Shown here piece after piece: positions 8,087-15,823 of a DNA stretch of 64,000 nucleotides. Each line of letters begins with the position of its first letter. The first letter of the stretch is position 1. This DNA is from Flavobacteriales bacterium (lineage in GTDB: Bacteria > Bacteroidota > Bacteroidia > Flavobacteriales_F > PHOS-HE28): the NCBI GenBank assembly GCA_016713875.1, contig JADJOI010000003.1, forward strand, positions 1,488,001 through 1,552,000, written 5' to 3'. The notes beneath the pieces are model-generated. The model was given only the letters and a program-made list of their open reading frames with translations. It was not told where the DNA came from and searched no databases. The position numbers and the translations under genes are program-made.

Positions 8087-9793
8087 ATGAGGTATAAAAT
8101 ACTGATGATCATAGTTTTAAAGACATTTGATTCACTTGGACAGGAATCCAAATGGACCGCTCCGCCTCGGGCCCCGTTGGACATTCCGCTCAACGTCGCT
8201 GGCAACTTCATGGAGCTGCGCTCGGACCATTTTCACTCCGGGGTCGACCTGAAAACGAACGGCGTGGAAGGGCTTCCGGTCCGCGCCGTGGCGGCTGGTC
8301 GCGTGAGCCGGGTGAAGATGAGCCCTTGGGGCTATGGAATCGCCGTGTACATCGACCATCCTGGCGGCCTCACCAGTGTGTACGGACACCTGCAGGCCCT
8401 GGCTCCCGCCCTTACATCGCAAGTCCTTGAGGCCCAGTACAAGGCACAGGATTACAGTGTGGACCTCACCCCCCCGGACGTGAACCTCCAGTTCGCCGCC
8501 GGCGAGGTGATCGGCCGGAGCGGCAACACTGGCGGAAGCTCCGGCCCGCACCTGCACTACGAAGTGCGACGAACTGCCGATCAACATGCGGTGGATCCTG
8601 AGTCCTTCGGTTTGGAGCTGGCCGACTCGCGTGCCCCGATCATCCGTGGGCTGCGGCTCTACGCGCTGGACAGCACCGCCCGCCATAGCCCCTATCCGGG
8701 AGAGGCCAAGGGGTTCGCCACCGAACTGGGGCCCGACGGCTACCGGCTGCGCTCCGGGTCCGAACCGGCCATCGTGGGGCCGATCGGCCTCGCGGTACAT
8801 ACCGTGGACCACTACGATGGCTCATCCAATGTGTGCGGCGTCCGGCGCATCGACCTCGACGTGGACGGCCAACAGCTCTTTTCGGTGCATTTGGACGAGG
8901 TGGACTTCGCCCTGCAGCGCTACGTGAACGCCCACATGGACCACGCCCTGTTCCGCGACAGCGACATGCACTACCACCGCTGCTACCGCCAGCCCAACGA
9001 CCGTTCCATCCTGTACGAAGGGGACGGGACCTTCGTCCCCACACCGGGGCAGCGTCATGCCTGCACGCTGAAGGTGGTGGACGCCAACGGGAACAGCGCG
9101 GTGCTGCGGTTCACTCTTCGGGGGGCCACGGCCGAGGAGGCCCGGAACTGGCCGGGGCGTGCGTCCGGCACCAACATGTTCCACTGGGACCGCGAGAACG
9201 TGCTGGTACAGCCCGGCCTGCGCTTCATCCTACCGGCCAACGCCTTGTATGACGACGAGCCGATCATCTACGGCCGGGCGGATGCACCACCCAAGAGCCT
9301 GACGCCGCTGCACCAGGTGCTGAGCGATCTGGTGCCCCTGCATGTGCAGGCCGAGGTGGCCTTGGAGGCCACGGAACTTCCGGCCGAACTGCGGACGAAG
9401 GCGGTGGTGATGAGGCGCGACCGCAAGGGCCGGACCTCCAGCCTGGGCGGACGTTGGAGCGAGGGATGGGTCACCACGCGCACCAAGACCTTCGGCGGTT
9501 TCTTCCTGCGCGTGGACACGGCGCCGCCTACGCTGACAGCCGTGGACCTGCGGCCCGACATGCGCGGCCGAGATGGCTTTCGCTTCAAGGTGCAGGACGA
9601 CCTCAGCGGGGTGGAGAAATGGTCGGCCACGCTCGACGGTCAGTGGATCATGCTCGTTTATGACCCCAAGGCCAAGACCCTCACCCACCGCTTCGATCGA
9701 TTCTCCGAGGGTTCCGGAACGCGCACCCTCGTCGTGGAGGCGACGGATGAACGCGGCAATCGCACACGCAGCACGCATACCTTTCAACGGTGA
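8087..9793 (+). CDS. M23-family (LytM-type) metallopeptidase, exported
   Basis: 568 residues. An N-terminal hydrophobic segment (about residues 4-14) suggests export. The zinc-endopeptidase core lies at about residues 40-165: HSGVD supplies the first metal ligands, YGHL and HLHYE the remaining His residues. The following 400 residues are an uncharacterised C-terminal region with beta-rich repeats, probably for binding partners or peptidoglycan. Such proteins cleave stem-peptide cross-links or act as activators. The first 25 codons are strikingly AT-rich compared with the rest, which may keep the start region unstructured. The gene overlaps the next by 4 bases (GTGA). Confidence 0.88.
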   Translation: MRYKILMIIVLKTFDSLGQESKWTAPPRAPLDIPLNVAGNFMELRSDHFHSGVDLKTNGVEGLPVRAVAAGRVSRVKMSPWGYGIAVYIDHPGGLTSVYGHLQALAPALTSQVLEAQYKAQDYSVDLTPPDVNLQFAAGEVIGRSGNTGGSSGPHLHYEVRRTADQHAVDPESFGLELADSRAPIIRGLRLYALDSTARHSPYPGEAKGFATELGPDGYRLRSGSEPAIVGPIGLAVHTVDHYDGSSNVCGVRRIDLDVDGQQLFSVHLDEVDFALQRYVNAHMDHALFRDSDMHYHRCYRQPNDRSILYEGDGTFVPTPGQRHACTLKVVDANGNSAVLRFTLRGATAEEARNWPGRASGTNMFHWDRENVLVQPGLRFILPANALYDDEPIIYGRADAPPKSLTPLHQVLSDLVPLHVQAEVALEATELPAELRTKAVVMRRDRKGRTSSLGGRWSEGWVTTRTKTFGGFFLRVDTAPPTLTAVDLRPDMRGRDGFRFKVQDDLSGVEKWSATLDGQWIMLVYDPKAKTLTHRFDRFSEGSGTRTLVVEATDERGNRTRSTHTFQR

Positions 9794-10575
9794 GGCCGCT
9801 CCACGCCGTCGCGTTCGTCGCACTGCTCCTGCTGGGGTGCGCTCCCCCCTCTGGTCCGGAACCCCGCTGGCTGGCCCATGCGGGCTGTGGAACGGCCTGC
9901 GAAGCGCCGGCCAACTCTGCACTGGCCGTGCTGGAGGCGATGGAACATCGGGTGGACGGCATCGAACTGGACGTCCAACTGAGCGCCGATGGCGTCCTCG
10001 TCGCCTTCCATCCGGACCGATTGGAGCTCGGAACCAACGGCAACGGCCTGGTGAACGAACGCGTGTGGGCCGACCTTCGCCGGTTGAGCATGGAGGGCCG
10101 TCCTGAGGTCCGGTTGGCCCAGGTGAAGGACCTGATCCGCCTCGACACCAGCGCGACGCTCCGCTGGGTGCTGGACATCAAGCTGTTCGCTGCCGGCGAT
10201 TGGGTGCCCTACCTCGACCGCTTCGCGGAGGCCTTGCGCGCACTGGAGGCGGAAGTTGCCGCGCGCGGTCGGCTCCGTGTGGAATGCCGCGACCTGGAGT
10301 TCCTTACCCGTCTGCACCGATCATTGCCCCTTCTCCAACTGGGCCTGGTGGCCACCGATCCGGCCACGGCCCTGGGCGAAGCACACGGGCGCGGCATCCT
10401 GTGGGTGGTGCTTCCTGTTGACCGCACACAGCGCAACGTCGTGAAGGCCGCCCATGACCTGGGGTTGCGCGTGTCCACCTTCGGGGCGACCACGAAGGGT
10501 GAACTGCGCGAAGCCTGGGCCCTCGGCGTGGATGAAGTGCAGCTCGACGACCCTGGTGTCCTGCCTGTTCGATGA
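9790..10575 (+). CDS. Glycerophosphodiester phosphodiesterase, lipoprotein
   Basis: 261 residues starting at a GTG that overlaps the previous stop. A lipobox (LLLLGC, Cys 17) marks it as a lipoprotein. The GDPD TIM-barrel motifs are present but slightly divergent: HAGCG in place of HRG, PANSALAVLEAM for the ENT motif, then GIELDVQLSADGVLVAFHP with the metal-binding Glu/Asp and catalytic His. Members hydrolyse glycerophosphodiesters to glycerol-3-phosphate and an alcohol. The translational coupling to the M23 peptidase suggests a cell-envelope role. The C-terminal strand VDEVQLDDPGVL is also typical of the family. Confidence 0.88.
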   Translation: MRPLHAVAFVALLLLGCAPPSGPEPRWLAHAGCGTACEAPANSALAVLEAMEHRVDGIELDVQLSADGVLVAFHPDRLELGTNGNGLVNERVWADLRRLSMEGRPEVRLAQVKDLIRLDTSATLRWVLDIKLFAAGDWVPYLDRFAEALRALEAEVAARGRLRVECRDLEFLTRLHRSLPLLQLGLVATDPATALGEAHGRGILWVVLPVDRTQRNVVKAAHDLGLRVSTFGATTKGELREAWALGVDEVQLDDPGVLPVR

Positions 10576-10854
10576 TCAGCGGTCCACCACCAGGCGTCCG
10601 GACCAGCCCCGGTCGTCGCCGATGACACGCAGGGTGTATACCCCGGAGGCCAGCCCGGCCAGGTCCACGGCCATCACGGCCGACGGGCGCACACGCCCCA
10701 TTTCGCGCACCACCTGACCACCGGCGTTCTGCAGCACGAGTACGCCGCTCACCCCGCTCGGCAGCCGGACATGCATCACGTCCTCACCGATATCAGGAAG
10801 GGCCTGGGCACAAGGGGTCAGGACCAGGGCAACGACAAGGAGCAGCGTGCGCAT
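10576..10854 (-). CDS. Small secreted protein resembling an isolated T9SS sorting domain
   Basis: 92 residues: a signal peptide (MRTLLLVVALVLTPCAQA) followed by about 75 residues that resemble a type IX C-terminal sorting domain and nothing else, with the SGVLVLQNAGGQVV, DLAGLASGVYTLRV and final basic strand GRLVVDR characteristic of 'type A' domains. There is no cargo domain. The ATG at 10854 is supported by a TACCTTGA element 4 bases upstream. Its stop abuts the stop of the convergent phosphodiesterase with no space between. It could be a remnant of a larger protein or a genuine small surface protein. Confidence 0.65.
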   Translation of the reverse strand: MRTLLLVVALVLTPCAQALPDIGEDVMHVRLPSGVSGVLVLQNAGGQVVREMGRVRPSAVMAVDLAGLASGVYTLRVIGDDRGWSGRLVVDR

Positions 10855-10921
10855 GGCCTCAAGGTAGGGCGAAGGACGGGCCCTTGGCAAGGTCCTTGGA
10901 ACGGCGGCGGGCTATGGAACC

Positions 10922-10929
10922 TACCTTTG
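10922..10929 (+). promoter_or_regulatory. -7 element of the adenylation/carrier-protein operon
   Basis: TACCTTTG, an exact TAnnTTTG match, 5 bases before the ATG at 10935. It implies a leaderless first cistron. Confidence 0.65.
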
Positions 10930-10934
10930 GTGCG

Positions 10935-11567
10935 ATGCGAAGGACCCTCCTGCTGCTGGCCCTCCTGGGCTTGATCGAGGCCCGGGCCCAGGAGCCCGGC
11001 CCCACCCGTGATCTGGTGCAGTTCAGCGGGGTGGTGGTGAGCGGGGACAGCCTGCTGCCCGTGCCCTTCACGAACATCCTCATCAAGCACAGCTACCGGG
11101 GCACCATTAGCGACGTGTACGGCTACTTCTCCTTCGTGGCGCAGGAGGGCGATACGTTGATCTTCTCGGCCGTGGGCTTCAAACGGTCGCAGTTCGTCGT
11201 GCCCACGGACCTCGAGGAGAGCAAGTACAGCATGATCCACCAGCTCTCCGCGGACACGATCCTGTTGGGGCAGGCCAACGTGTACCCGTGGCCGAGCCGC
11301 GAACAGTTCCGCGACGCGTTCCTGAACCTCAAACTGGCCGACGACGACTATCAGCTCGCGATGCGCAATCTCTCCCCGGCCGAGATGCTGCAGCGCATGG
11401 AGAACCTGCCGCCCGATGCGTACGAGAGCTTCCGCTACCAGATGGCGATGGACCAGACGCGCTTGTACCAGCAGGGTGGCATGCCCACCGTCAACCTGTT
11501 CAACCCCATCGCCTGGGCGCAGTTCCTGCAGGCTTGGAAGAGCGGGGCGTTCAAGAAGAAGCAGTGA
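10935..11567 (+). CDS. Secreted carboxypeptidase-regulatory-like domain protein
   Basis: 210 residues with a signal peptide (RTLLLLALLGLIEARAQ). Residues about 30-110 form a CarboxypepD_reg-like beta-sandwich (FSGVVVSGDSLLPVPFTNIL, GTISDVYGYFSFVAQEGD, LIFSAVGFKR), a fold common at the N-terminus of Bacteroidota outer-membrane proteins; here no barrel follows. The C-terminal half is helical and uncharacterised. ATG 10935 is chosen because it begins the signal peptide and sits just after a TACCTTTG element. It overlaps the following gene by 4 bases (GTGA), so the two are probably translationally coupled although their products act in different compartments. Confidence 0.78.
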   Translation: MRRTLLLLALLGLIEARAQEPGPTRDLVQFSGVVVSGDSLLPVPFTNILIKHSYRGTISDVYGYFSFVAQEGDTLIFSAVGFKRSQFVVPTDLEESKYSMIHQLSADTILLGQANVYPWPSREQFRDAFLNLKLADDDYQLAMRNLSPAEMLQRMENLPPDAYESFRYQMAMDQTRLYQQGGMPTVNLFNPIAWAQFLQAWKSGAFKKKQ

Positions 11568-13090
11568 ACGTGTCGCGCCCGGTCCCCGACCATCTTTGGA
11601 CCTACTTCGAGCGGGCGTGGCGGACCGCGCCGGAGCGGCCGGCGTTGCATGTGGATGGCCGGGAATGGTCCTATGCGGAACTGGCCGTCCGGGCTCTCGC
11701 CGTAAGTGAAGCCGTTCAACGGCATCCATCGAACGGACCCTTCGTGGGGCTGCACGCCCACCGCAGCATCGGCGCCTACGCCGGCCTGCTGGGCATCCTG
11801 CATGCCGGCAAGGCCTATGTGCCGCTGAACCCGCAGCTGCCAGTGGACCGGTTGTCCACCATCGCCGGCCTGGCCGACCTGGAGCTGATCGTGGCCGACG
11901 CTGCACGGACGGGCTCCGCGCGTGACCTGGCGGCCCGTCGCGCAGTTCCCTGCGGGATCATGATCGCCGGTGATGCGACCGGCCCGGACACACCGCATCG
12001 GGCCGGCCAGGAGGCCTACATGCTTTTCACCTCGGGAAGCACCGGCGTGCCCAAGGGTGTGCCCATCCGGCATGCCAGCGTGGTGGCCTATGTGGAACAC
12101 CTGCTGGCGCGCTTCGGGGTCGGACCCGAGGACCGGTTCTCGCAGACCTTCGAGCTCACCTTCGACCTCAGCGTGCACGACCTGTTCGTGTGCTGGGCCG
12201 CCGGGGCCTCGCTGCATGTGCTGCCGCAGGACCAGCTCATGGCCCCGGCCCGCTTCATCCGGGATCACGGGATCACCCAGTGGTTCAGCGTGCCCAGCGC
12301 GGCCGTGCTGATGGACCGCATGCGGCTGTTGAAGCCCGGTGCCTTCCCCAGCCTTCGCGTCAGCGCCTTCTGCGGGGAGCCCCTGCCCGCTGACCTGGCC
12401 GTGAAGTGGGCCGCCGCCGCGCCGAACGGACGCGTGGAGAACCTCTACGGTCCCACGGAGGCCACGATCGCCATCACCGGCCATGTGCTCGACCCCGCCG
12501 CGCCCAAAGGCCGCCATGGCATCCTCTGCATCGGCCGCCCCTTCCCCGGGGCCCGGGTGCGCGTGGTGGACGCGGACGGCAGCGATGCCTCGATCGGCGA
12601 GCTCTGGTTGGGCGGTCCGCAGTTGAGCGCCGGCTACTGGAAGGATCCCGAACGCACGGCCACCGCGTTCGTCACTGCCGGCCCGGACCGGGAGCGGTAC
12701 TACCGCACGGGCGACCAGGTGCAGCGCGATGCCGATGGCGACCTCTACTTCATCAGCCGGTTGGACGACCAGGTGAAGGTGCGCGGCCACCGCATCGAGC
12801 TGCAGGAGGTGAACCAGGTGCTGAAGGCCGTCAGCGGGGGGGCGTTCGCCTATGCGCTGGCCCACCCCGTGCGCGACGGCATCGCGCAGGGCATCGAGGC
12901 GTTCCTGCCCCTGGCCCTGCAAGCCGAAGGTGCCTCCATCCTGGAAGCCTGCGCACTGCGGCTGCCGGAGTACATGGTGCCGGCCCGCCTGCACTTCACC
13001 GACGACATTCCCTATACCACGAGCGGCAAGGCCGACCTGCGGGCCCTGCGCGGCCGGCTGGAGGAGCCGGCACGAACCGGGGATCGATAA
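11564..13090 (+). CDS. Stand-alone amino-acid adenylation enzyme (DltA-like AMP ligase)
   Basis: 508-residue acyl-adenylate-forming enzyme. Core motifs in order: A3 LFTSGSTGVPKGVP, A4 FDLSVHDLF (the Asp that holds the alpha-amino group in amino-acid-activating domains), A5 NLYGPTEATIA, A7 YYRTGDQV, A8 RLDDQVKVRGHRIEL and the A10 lysine in YTTSGKADL. This set is closest to DltA-type and NRPS A domains, so an amino acid is the likely substrate, loaded as a thioester onto the carrier protein encoded next. GTG at 11564 overlaps the previous stop; GTG 11570 is an alternative. Substrate identity cannot be read reliably. Confidence 0.88.
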   Translation: MNVSRPVPDHLWTYFERAWRTAPERPALHVDGREWSYAELAVRALAVSEAVQRHPSNGPFVGLHAHRSIGAYAGLLGILHAGKAYVPLNPQLPVDRLSTIAGLADLELIVADAARTGSARDLAARRAVPCGIMIAGDATGPDTPHRAGQEAYMLFTSGSTGVPKGVPIRHASVVAYVEHLLARFGVGPEDRFSQTFELTFDLSVHDLFVCWAAGASLHVLPQDQLMAPARFIRDHGITQWFSVPSAAVLMDRMRLLKPGAFPSLRVSAFCGEPLPADLAVKWAAAAPNGRVENLYGPTEATIAITGHVLDPAAPKGRHGILCIGRPFPGARVRVVDADGSDASIGELWLGGPQLSAGYWKDPERTATAFVTAGPDRERYYRTGDQVQRDADGDLYFISRLDDQVKVRGHRIELQEVNQVLKAVSGGAFAYALAHPVRDGIAQGIEAFLPLALQAEGASILEACALRLPEYMVPARLHFTDDIPYTTSGKADLRALRGRLEEPARTGDR

Positions 13091-13100
13091 CTTCGGCGCC

Positions 13101-13367
13101 ATGTCCTTCAACGAGGTCACTGTGCGTGAGCGGATCCGCGCCGCGCTGACGCCCCGGCTCACCGAGATGGGCCTCACCCAGGCCGACGTGGGCGACGGCA
13201 TGAGCCTGACCCAGAGCGGCGTGCTCGACTCCTTTGCCCTGATGGAGCTGATCGGCCGGCTGGAGCAGGACCTGCACGTGGAATTGGATTTCGAGGCGGT
13301 GGAGCCCGATCAGTTCACCACGGTGAAGGGCTTGACCGCCGCCTTCGTCAAAGCCCTTTCGGCGTGA
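13101..13367 (+). CDS. Acyl/aminoacyl carrier protein
   Basis: 88 residues, the normal size for a stand-alone carrier protein. The phosphopantetheine site is GVLDSFALMEL with Ser 44, followed by the acidic helix and the DFEAVEPDQFTTVKGL segment typical of DltC-like and PKS/NRPS free-standing carriers. It starts 10 bases after the adenylation gene and overlaps the GNAT gene by 4 bases (GTGA). It is presumably loaded by the upstream ligase. A housekeeping fatty-acid ACP is unlikely because the sequence lacks the DSLD motif and fab genes are absent. Confidence 0.9.
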   Translation: MSFNEVTVRERIRAALTPRLTEMGLTQADVGDGMSLTQSGVLDSFALMELIGRLEQDLHVELDFEAVEPDQFTTVKGLTAAFVKALSA

Positions 13368-13879
13368 TCGAGGTACGTGCCCTGGACCGGGACGCCCCTC
13401 CGGAGGACCTGCTCGCCGTCGAAGGGCTCTTCACCGCGATGTACGGCCATATGGACGGCCTGGGGTTGATGGTGCCGCTGGCACCGGGCGGGGCGGGTCA
13501 GTGGTTGAAGGCCTTGATGCCGATGCTGGGCAAGCTGCACACCATTCAAGTCGCCTGGGCACAGGCCCCTGCCACACCCGGCCGGCTGAGCGCTCCGCGG
13601 GCCGTGGGCTTTGCCGCGGGAAGCATCCGCGTTGGTCCGGCGCACCTCGGCGGCCTTCGCTCGGGCGCCGTCACCCACCTGTACGTGGACCCGACCGAGC
13701 GCGGCGGCGGTGTGGGACGCAGGCTCTACGAGGCCTTGTCCGGCTGGTTCACCGAACGGGGCCTGCAGCACCAGGAACTGGAGGTGCTGGTGAACAACGA
13801 ACCGGCGCGCCGCTTCTGGACCTCCCTGGGCTTCGTGCCGGACCACCTGGTGATGCGGCGCCTGCCGGCCCGGTCATGA
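13364..13879 (+). CDS. GNAT-family N-acetyltransferase
   Basis: 171 residues. The acyl-CoA-binding motif A is VTHLYVDPTERGGGVGRRLYEAL, and the C-terminal strand-helix EVLVNNEPARRFWTSLGF completes the GNAT fold. The acceptor is unknown. Because it is translationally coupled on both sides (GTGA with the carrier gene, ATGA with the next), it probably modifies the aminoacyl group, the carrier-bound intermediate or the final amino product of this operon; that is inference. Confidence 0.85.
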   Translation: MIEVRALDRDAPPEDLLAVEGLFTAMYGHMDGLGLMVPLAPGGAGQWLKALMPMLGKLHTIQVAWAQAPATPGRLSAPRAVGFAAGSIRVGPAHLGGLRSGAVTHLYVDPTERGGGVGRRLYEALSGWFTERGLQHQELEVLVNNEPARRFWTSLGFVPDHLVMRRLPARS

Positions 13880-14754
13880 CGATCGCACCGGATACCGTGC
13901 TGTTCGCCAACGGCGCGCAACGCGTGACCGCCGGTGACCTGTTGCAGACCTTGCGCGACCTGGGCGTGCGGCCCGGTGACCTTCTCTTCCTGCACACGGA
14001 CCTGCTGCGGTTCGGTCGACCGGCACCCGAGCTCATGCGCGTGCGGGGAGCCCTGTTCGACGCGCTCATCGCCGTGCTGCGGGAAACGATCGGCCCGCAG
14101 GGCACCCTGATGATGCTCACCCTCTCCACCCGCACGCTCGACACCGGACGCTTCGACGTGGAGCGTACGCCCGGCGAGGCAGGCGCGCTCACCGAGCACT
14201 TCCGCCAGCTGCCCGGTGTGCGCCGCATCCCCCACCCCACCCACAGCGCTGCAGTGGAAGGCCCGAAGACCGACCTCTTCATACGCCCGCCCGTGCATCC
14301 CTTCGGCGCCGGATCGCTCTTCGACCTGTTGAAACGCGAAGGCGGCAAGCTGCTCTTCCTGGGCGCCGATTTCCATTGGTGCACCTTCAACCACCACATC
14401 GAGACCATGCTGCCGGTGCGCTACCGGCGCGAGGAGCGGGTGCCCATGACGATCGTCCGCGACGGCGCGGAGGAGCGCGGTGAGGCCATCCGCTTCCGCA
14501 AACCGGCCCGCTACTGGACGAGCTTCGCCCGGTTCCGCACGGCGCTGCTGGAGCGGGGCATCCTGCGCGAGCGGACGCTCGGACGCGCCGTGGTGTCCGT
14601 GTCCGATGCGATGGCCCAGTTCGAGCTGGGCACGGAGATGCTGCGGCGCGACCATCGGTTCTTCATGAACGTGCAACCGTGGAGCCGCTTCATGCTCTTC
14701 AAGGCGAAGGAGCGGGCCGGCCGGCTGTTGCGTGCGCTCGGTCTCCGGCGGTGA
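13876..14754 (+). CDS. AAC(3)-family N-acyltransferase
   Basis: 292 residues of the aminoglycoside 3-N-acetyltransferase fold. Seen are GVRPGDLLFLHTDLLRFG at the N-terminus, HPTHSAAVEGP (the family His-Pro-x-x-Ser block), FGAGSLFDLLKREGGKLLFLGA and the late FNHHIE. The family transfers acyl groups from CoA or carrier proteins to amino groups of sugars and related metabolites, not only to antibiotics. In this operon an acyl-carrier-dependent transfer of an amino acid to an amino sugar or amine is the most economical idea. It is the last gene of the 10935-14754 operon. Nothing here supports a drug-resistance role. Confidence 0.82.
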   Translation: MTIAPDTVLFANGAQRVTAGDLLQTLRDLGVRPGDLLFLHTDLLRFGRPAPELMRVRGALFDALIAVLRETIGPQGTLMMLTLSTRTLDTGRFDVERTPGEAGALTEHFRQLPGVRRIPHPTHSAAVEGPKTDLFIRPPVHPFGAGSLFDLLKREGGKLLFLGADFHWCTFNHHIETMLPVRYRREERVPMTIVRDGAEERGEAIRFRKPARYWTSFARFRTALLERGILRERTLGRAVVSVSDAMAQFELGTEMLRRDHRFFMNVQPWSRFMLFKAKERAGRLLRALGLRR

Positions 14755-14797
14755 ACCGCACCGGCGGTGGTGTGTACCGTGGTGAAAACCACAGCCC

Positions 14798-15781
14798 ATG
14801 TCACCTGCACGCCTGCTTTCGGTCCTCCTCGTCCTGCCGTCCATGCCCGCCTTTCCCCAGGCCATGGGCAACCTCATGTACGAGAGCAACAGCCGCATCT
14901 TCTTCCAACAGGCCGAGCAGCCCGTGAAGGCCACCGTGCAGGGCAACATGCTCGTGCTGGAGGTGAACGCCATGATGAACGCCACGGCCGACAGCTACCT
15001 CGCCATCTTCCATGTGACGCAGTTGGGCCAGACCGCCGAGGAGGCCGACAGCCTGATGAACGCCCGCGTGAACGGGGTGATGCGCCGGGTGAAGCAGGTG
15101 GGCGTGAAGGAGAGCGACGTGTTCACCGACATGCTCTCGTTCGTGCCCGTGTACGAGCTGGAGACCACGCGCAAGCTGTTCAGCAGGACCTACCAGGAGG
15201 TGCCCGCCGGCTTCGAGATCCAGAAGAACATCCACATCCGCTTCACCGATGCACGGGTGCTCGACAAGCTGGTGACCGCGGCCGCCAAGGAGGAGATCTA
15301 CGACCTGGTGAAGGTGGACTTCTTCGTGGAGAAGCAGAGCGCCTGCTACGACACCCTGCGCATGTTCGCCACCAAGCTGCTGCAACAGAAGCTGGACAAC
15401 TTCGACAAGCTGGGGCTGAAGATCAAGGAGAGCCACCGCACCGGGGCCGAGAAGAACGGGGCCTACTTCCCCCTCGACCGCTACACGACCTACCAGACGC
15501 GCACACAGAGCTCGCTGAACAGCCGTCGCAAGGGCCAGCTGGTGAACGACATCCGCCGTCCGCAGACGCTGTTCTACAACAAGGTGCCCTACGGCAACTT
15601 CGACATCGTGCTGCATGCGGAGATCACCGAGCCGCCGGTGCAGTACACCTACAACCTCACCCTCTCCTGCCAGCTGCCCGAGGCCTTCGCCGACAAGGAC
15701 AAGCAGAAGGAGGTGAAGGAGATCATCAAGCATGTGTGGATCAACGACAAGGGCGACGCCAAGGTGATCGCGCTACCCTGA
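14798..15781 (+). CDS. Exported SIMPL-domain (DUF541) protein
   Basis: 327 residues with a signal peptide (LLSVLLVLPSMPAFPQA). The middle matches the SIMPL/DUF541 domain: long helices around AEEADSLMNARVNGVMRRVKQVG, the FTDMLSF strand and NIHIRFTDARVLDKLV. Members form oligomeric periplasmic or surface assemblies; no enzymatic activity is known. A region of about 100 residues after the domain (Tyr/Thr-rich, TTYQTRTQSSLNS) is extra. It lies 43 bases after the carrier-protein operon and 42 bases before the efflux operon and could belong to either or neither. Confidence 0.78.
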   Translation: MSPARLLSVLLVLPSMPAFPQAMGNLMYESNSRIFFQQAEQPVKATVQGNMLVLEVNAMMNATADSYLAIFHVTQLGQTAEEADSLMNARVNGVMRRVKQVGVKESDVFTDMLSFVPVYELETTRKLFSRTYQEVPAGFEIQKNIHIRFTDARVLDKLVTAAAKEEIYDLVKVDFFVEKQSACYDTLRMFATKLLQQKLDNFDKLGLKIKESHRTGAEKNGAYFPLDRYTTYQTRTQSSLNSRRKGQLVNDIRRPQTLFYNKVPYGNFDIVLHAEITEPPVQYTYNLTLSCQLPEAFADKDKQKEVKEIIKHVWINDKGDAKVIALP

Positions 15782-15811
15782 GCGCGGTCGGACCGCAGCC
15801 TTCCGGGGGGC

Positions 15812-15819
15812 TAGCTTTG
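15812..15819 (+). promoter_or_regulatory. -7 element of the efflux ABC operon
   Basis: TAGCTTTG, an exact TAnnTTTG match, 4 bases before the GTG start at 15824; predicts leaderless initiation at GTG. Confidence 0.6.
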
Positions 15820-15823
15820 TGCC

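Noticed and set aside
13876..14754. Aminoglycoside resistance gene
   Set aside because: The AAC(3) fold is shared by many biosynthetic N-acyltransferases, and the gene is embedded in a carrier-protein operon. There is no mobile element or other resistance gene nearby.
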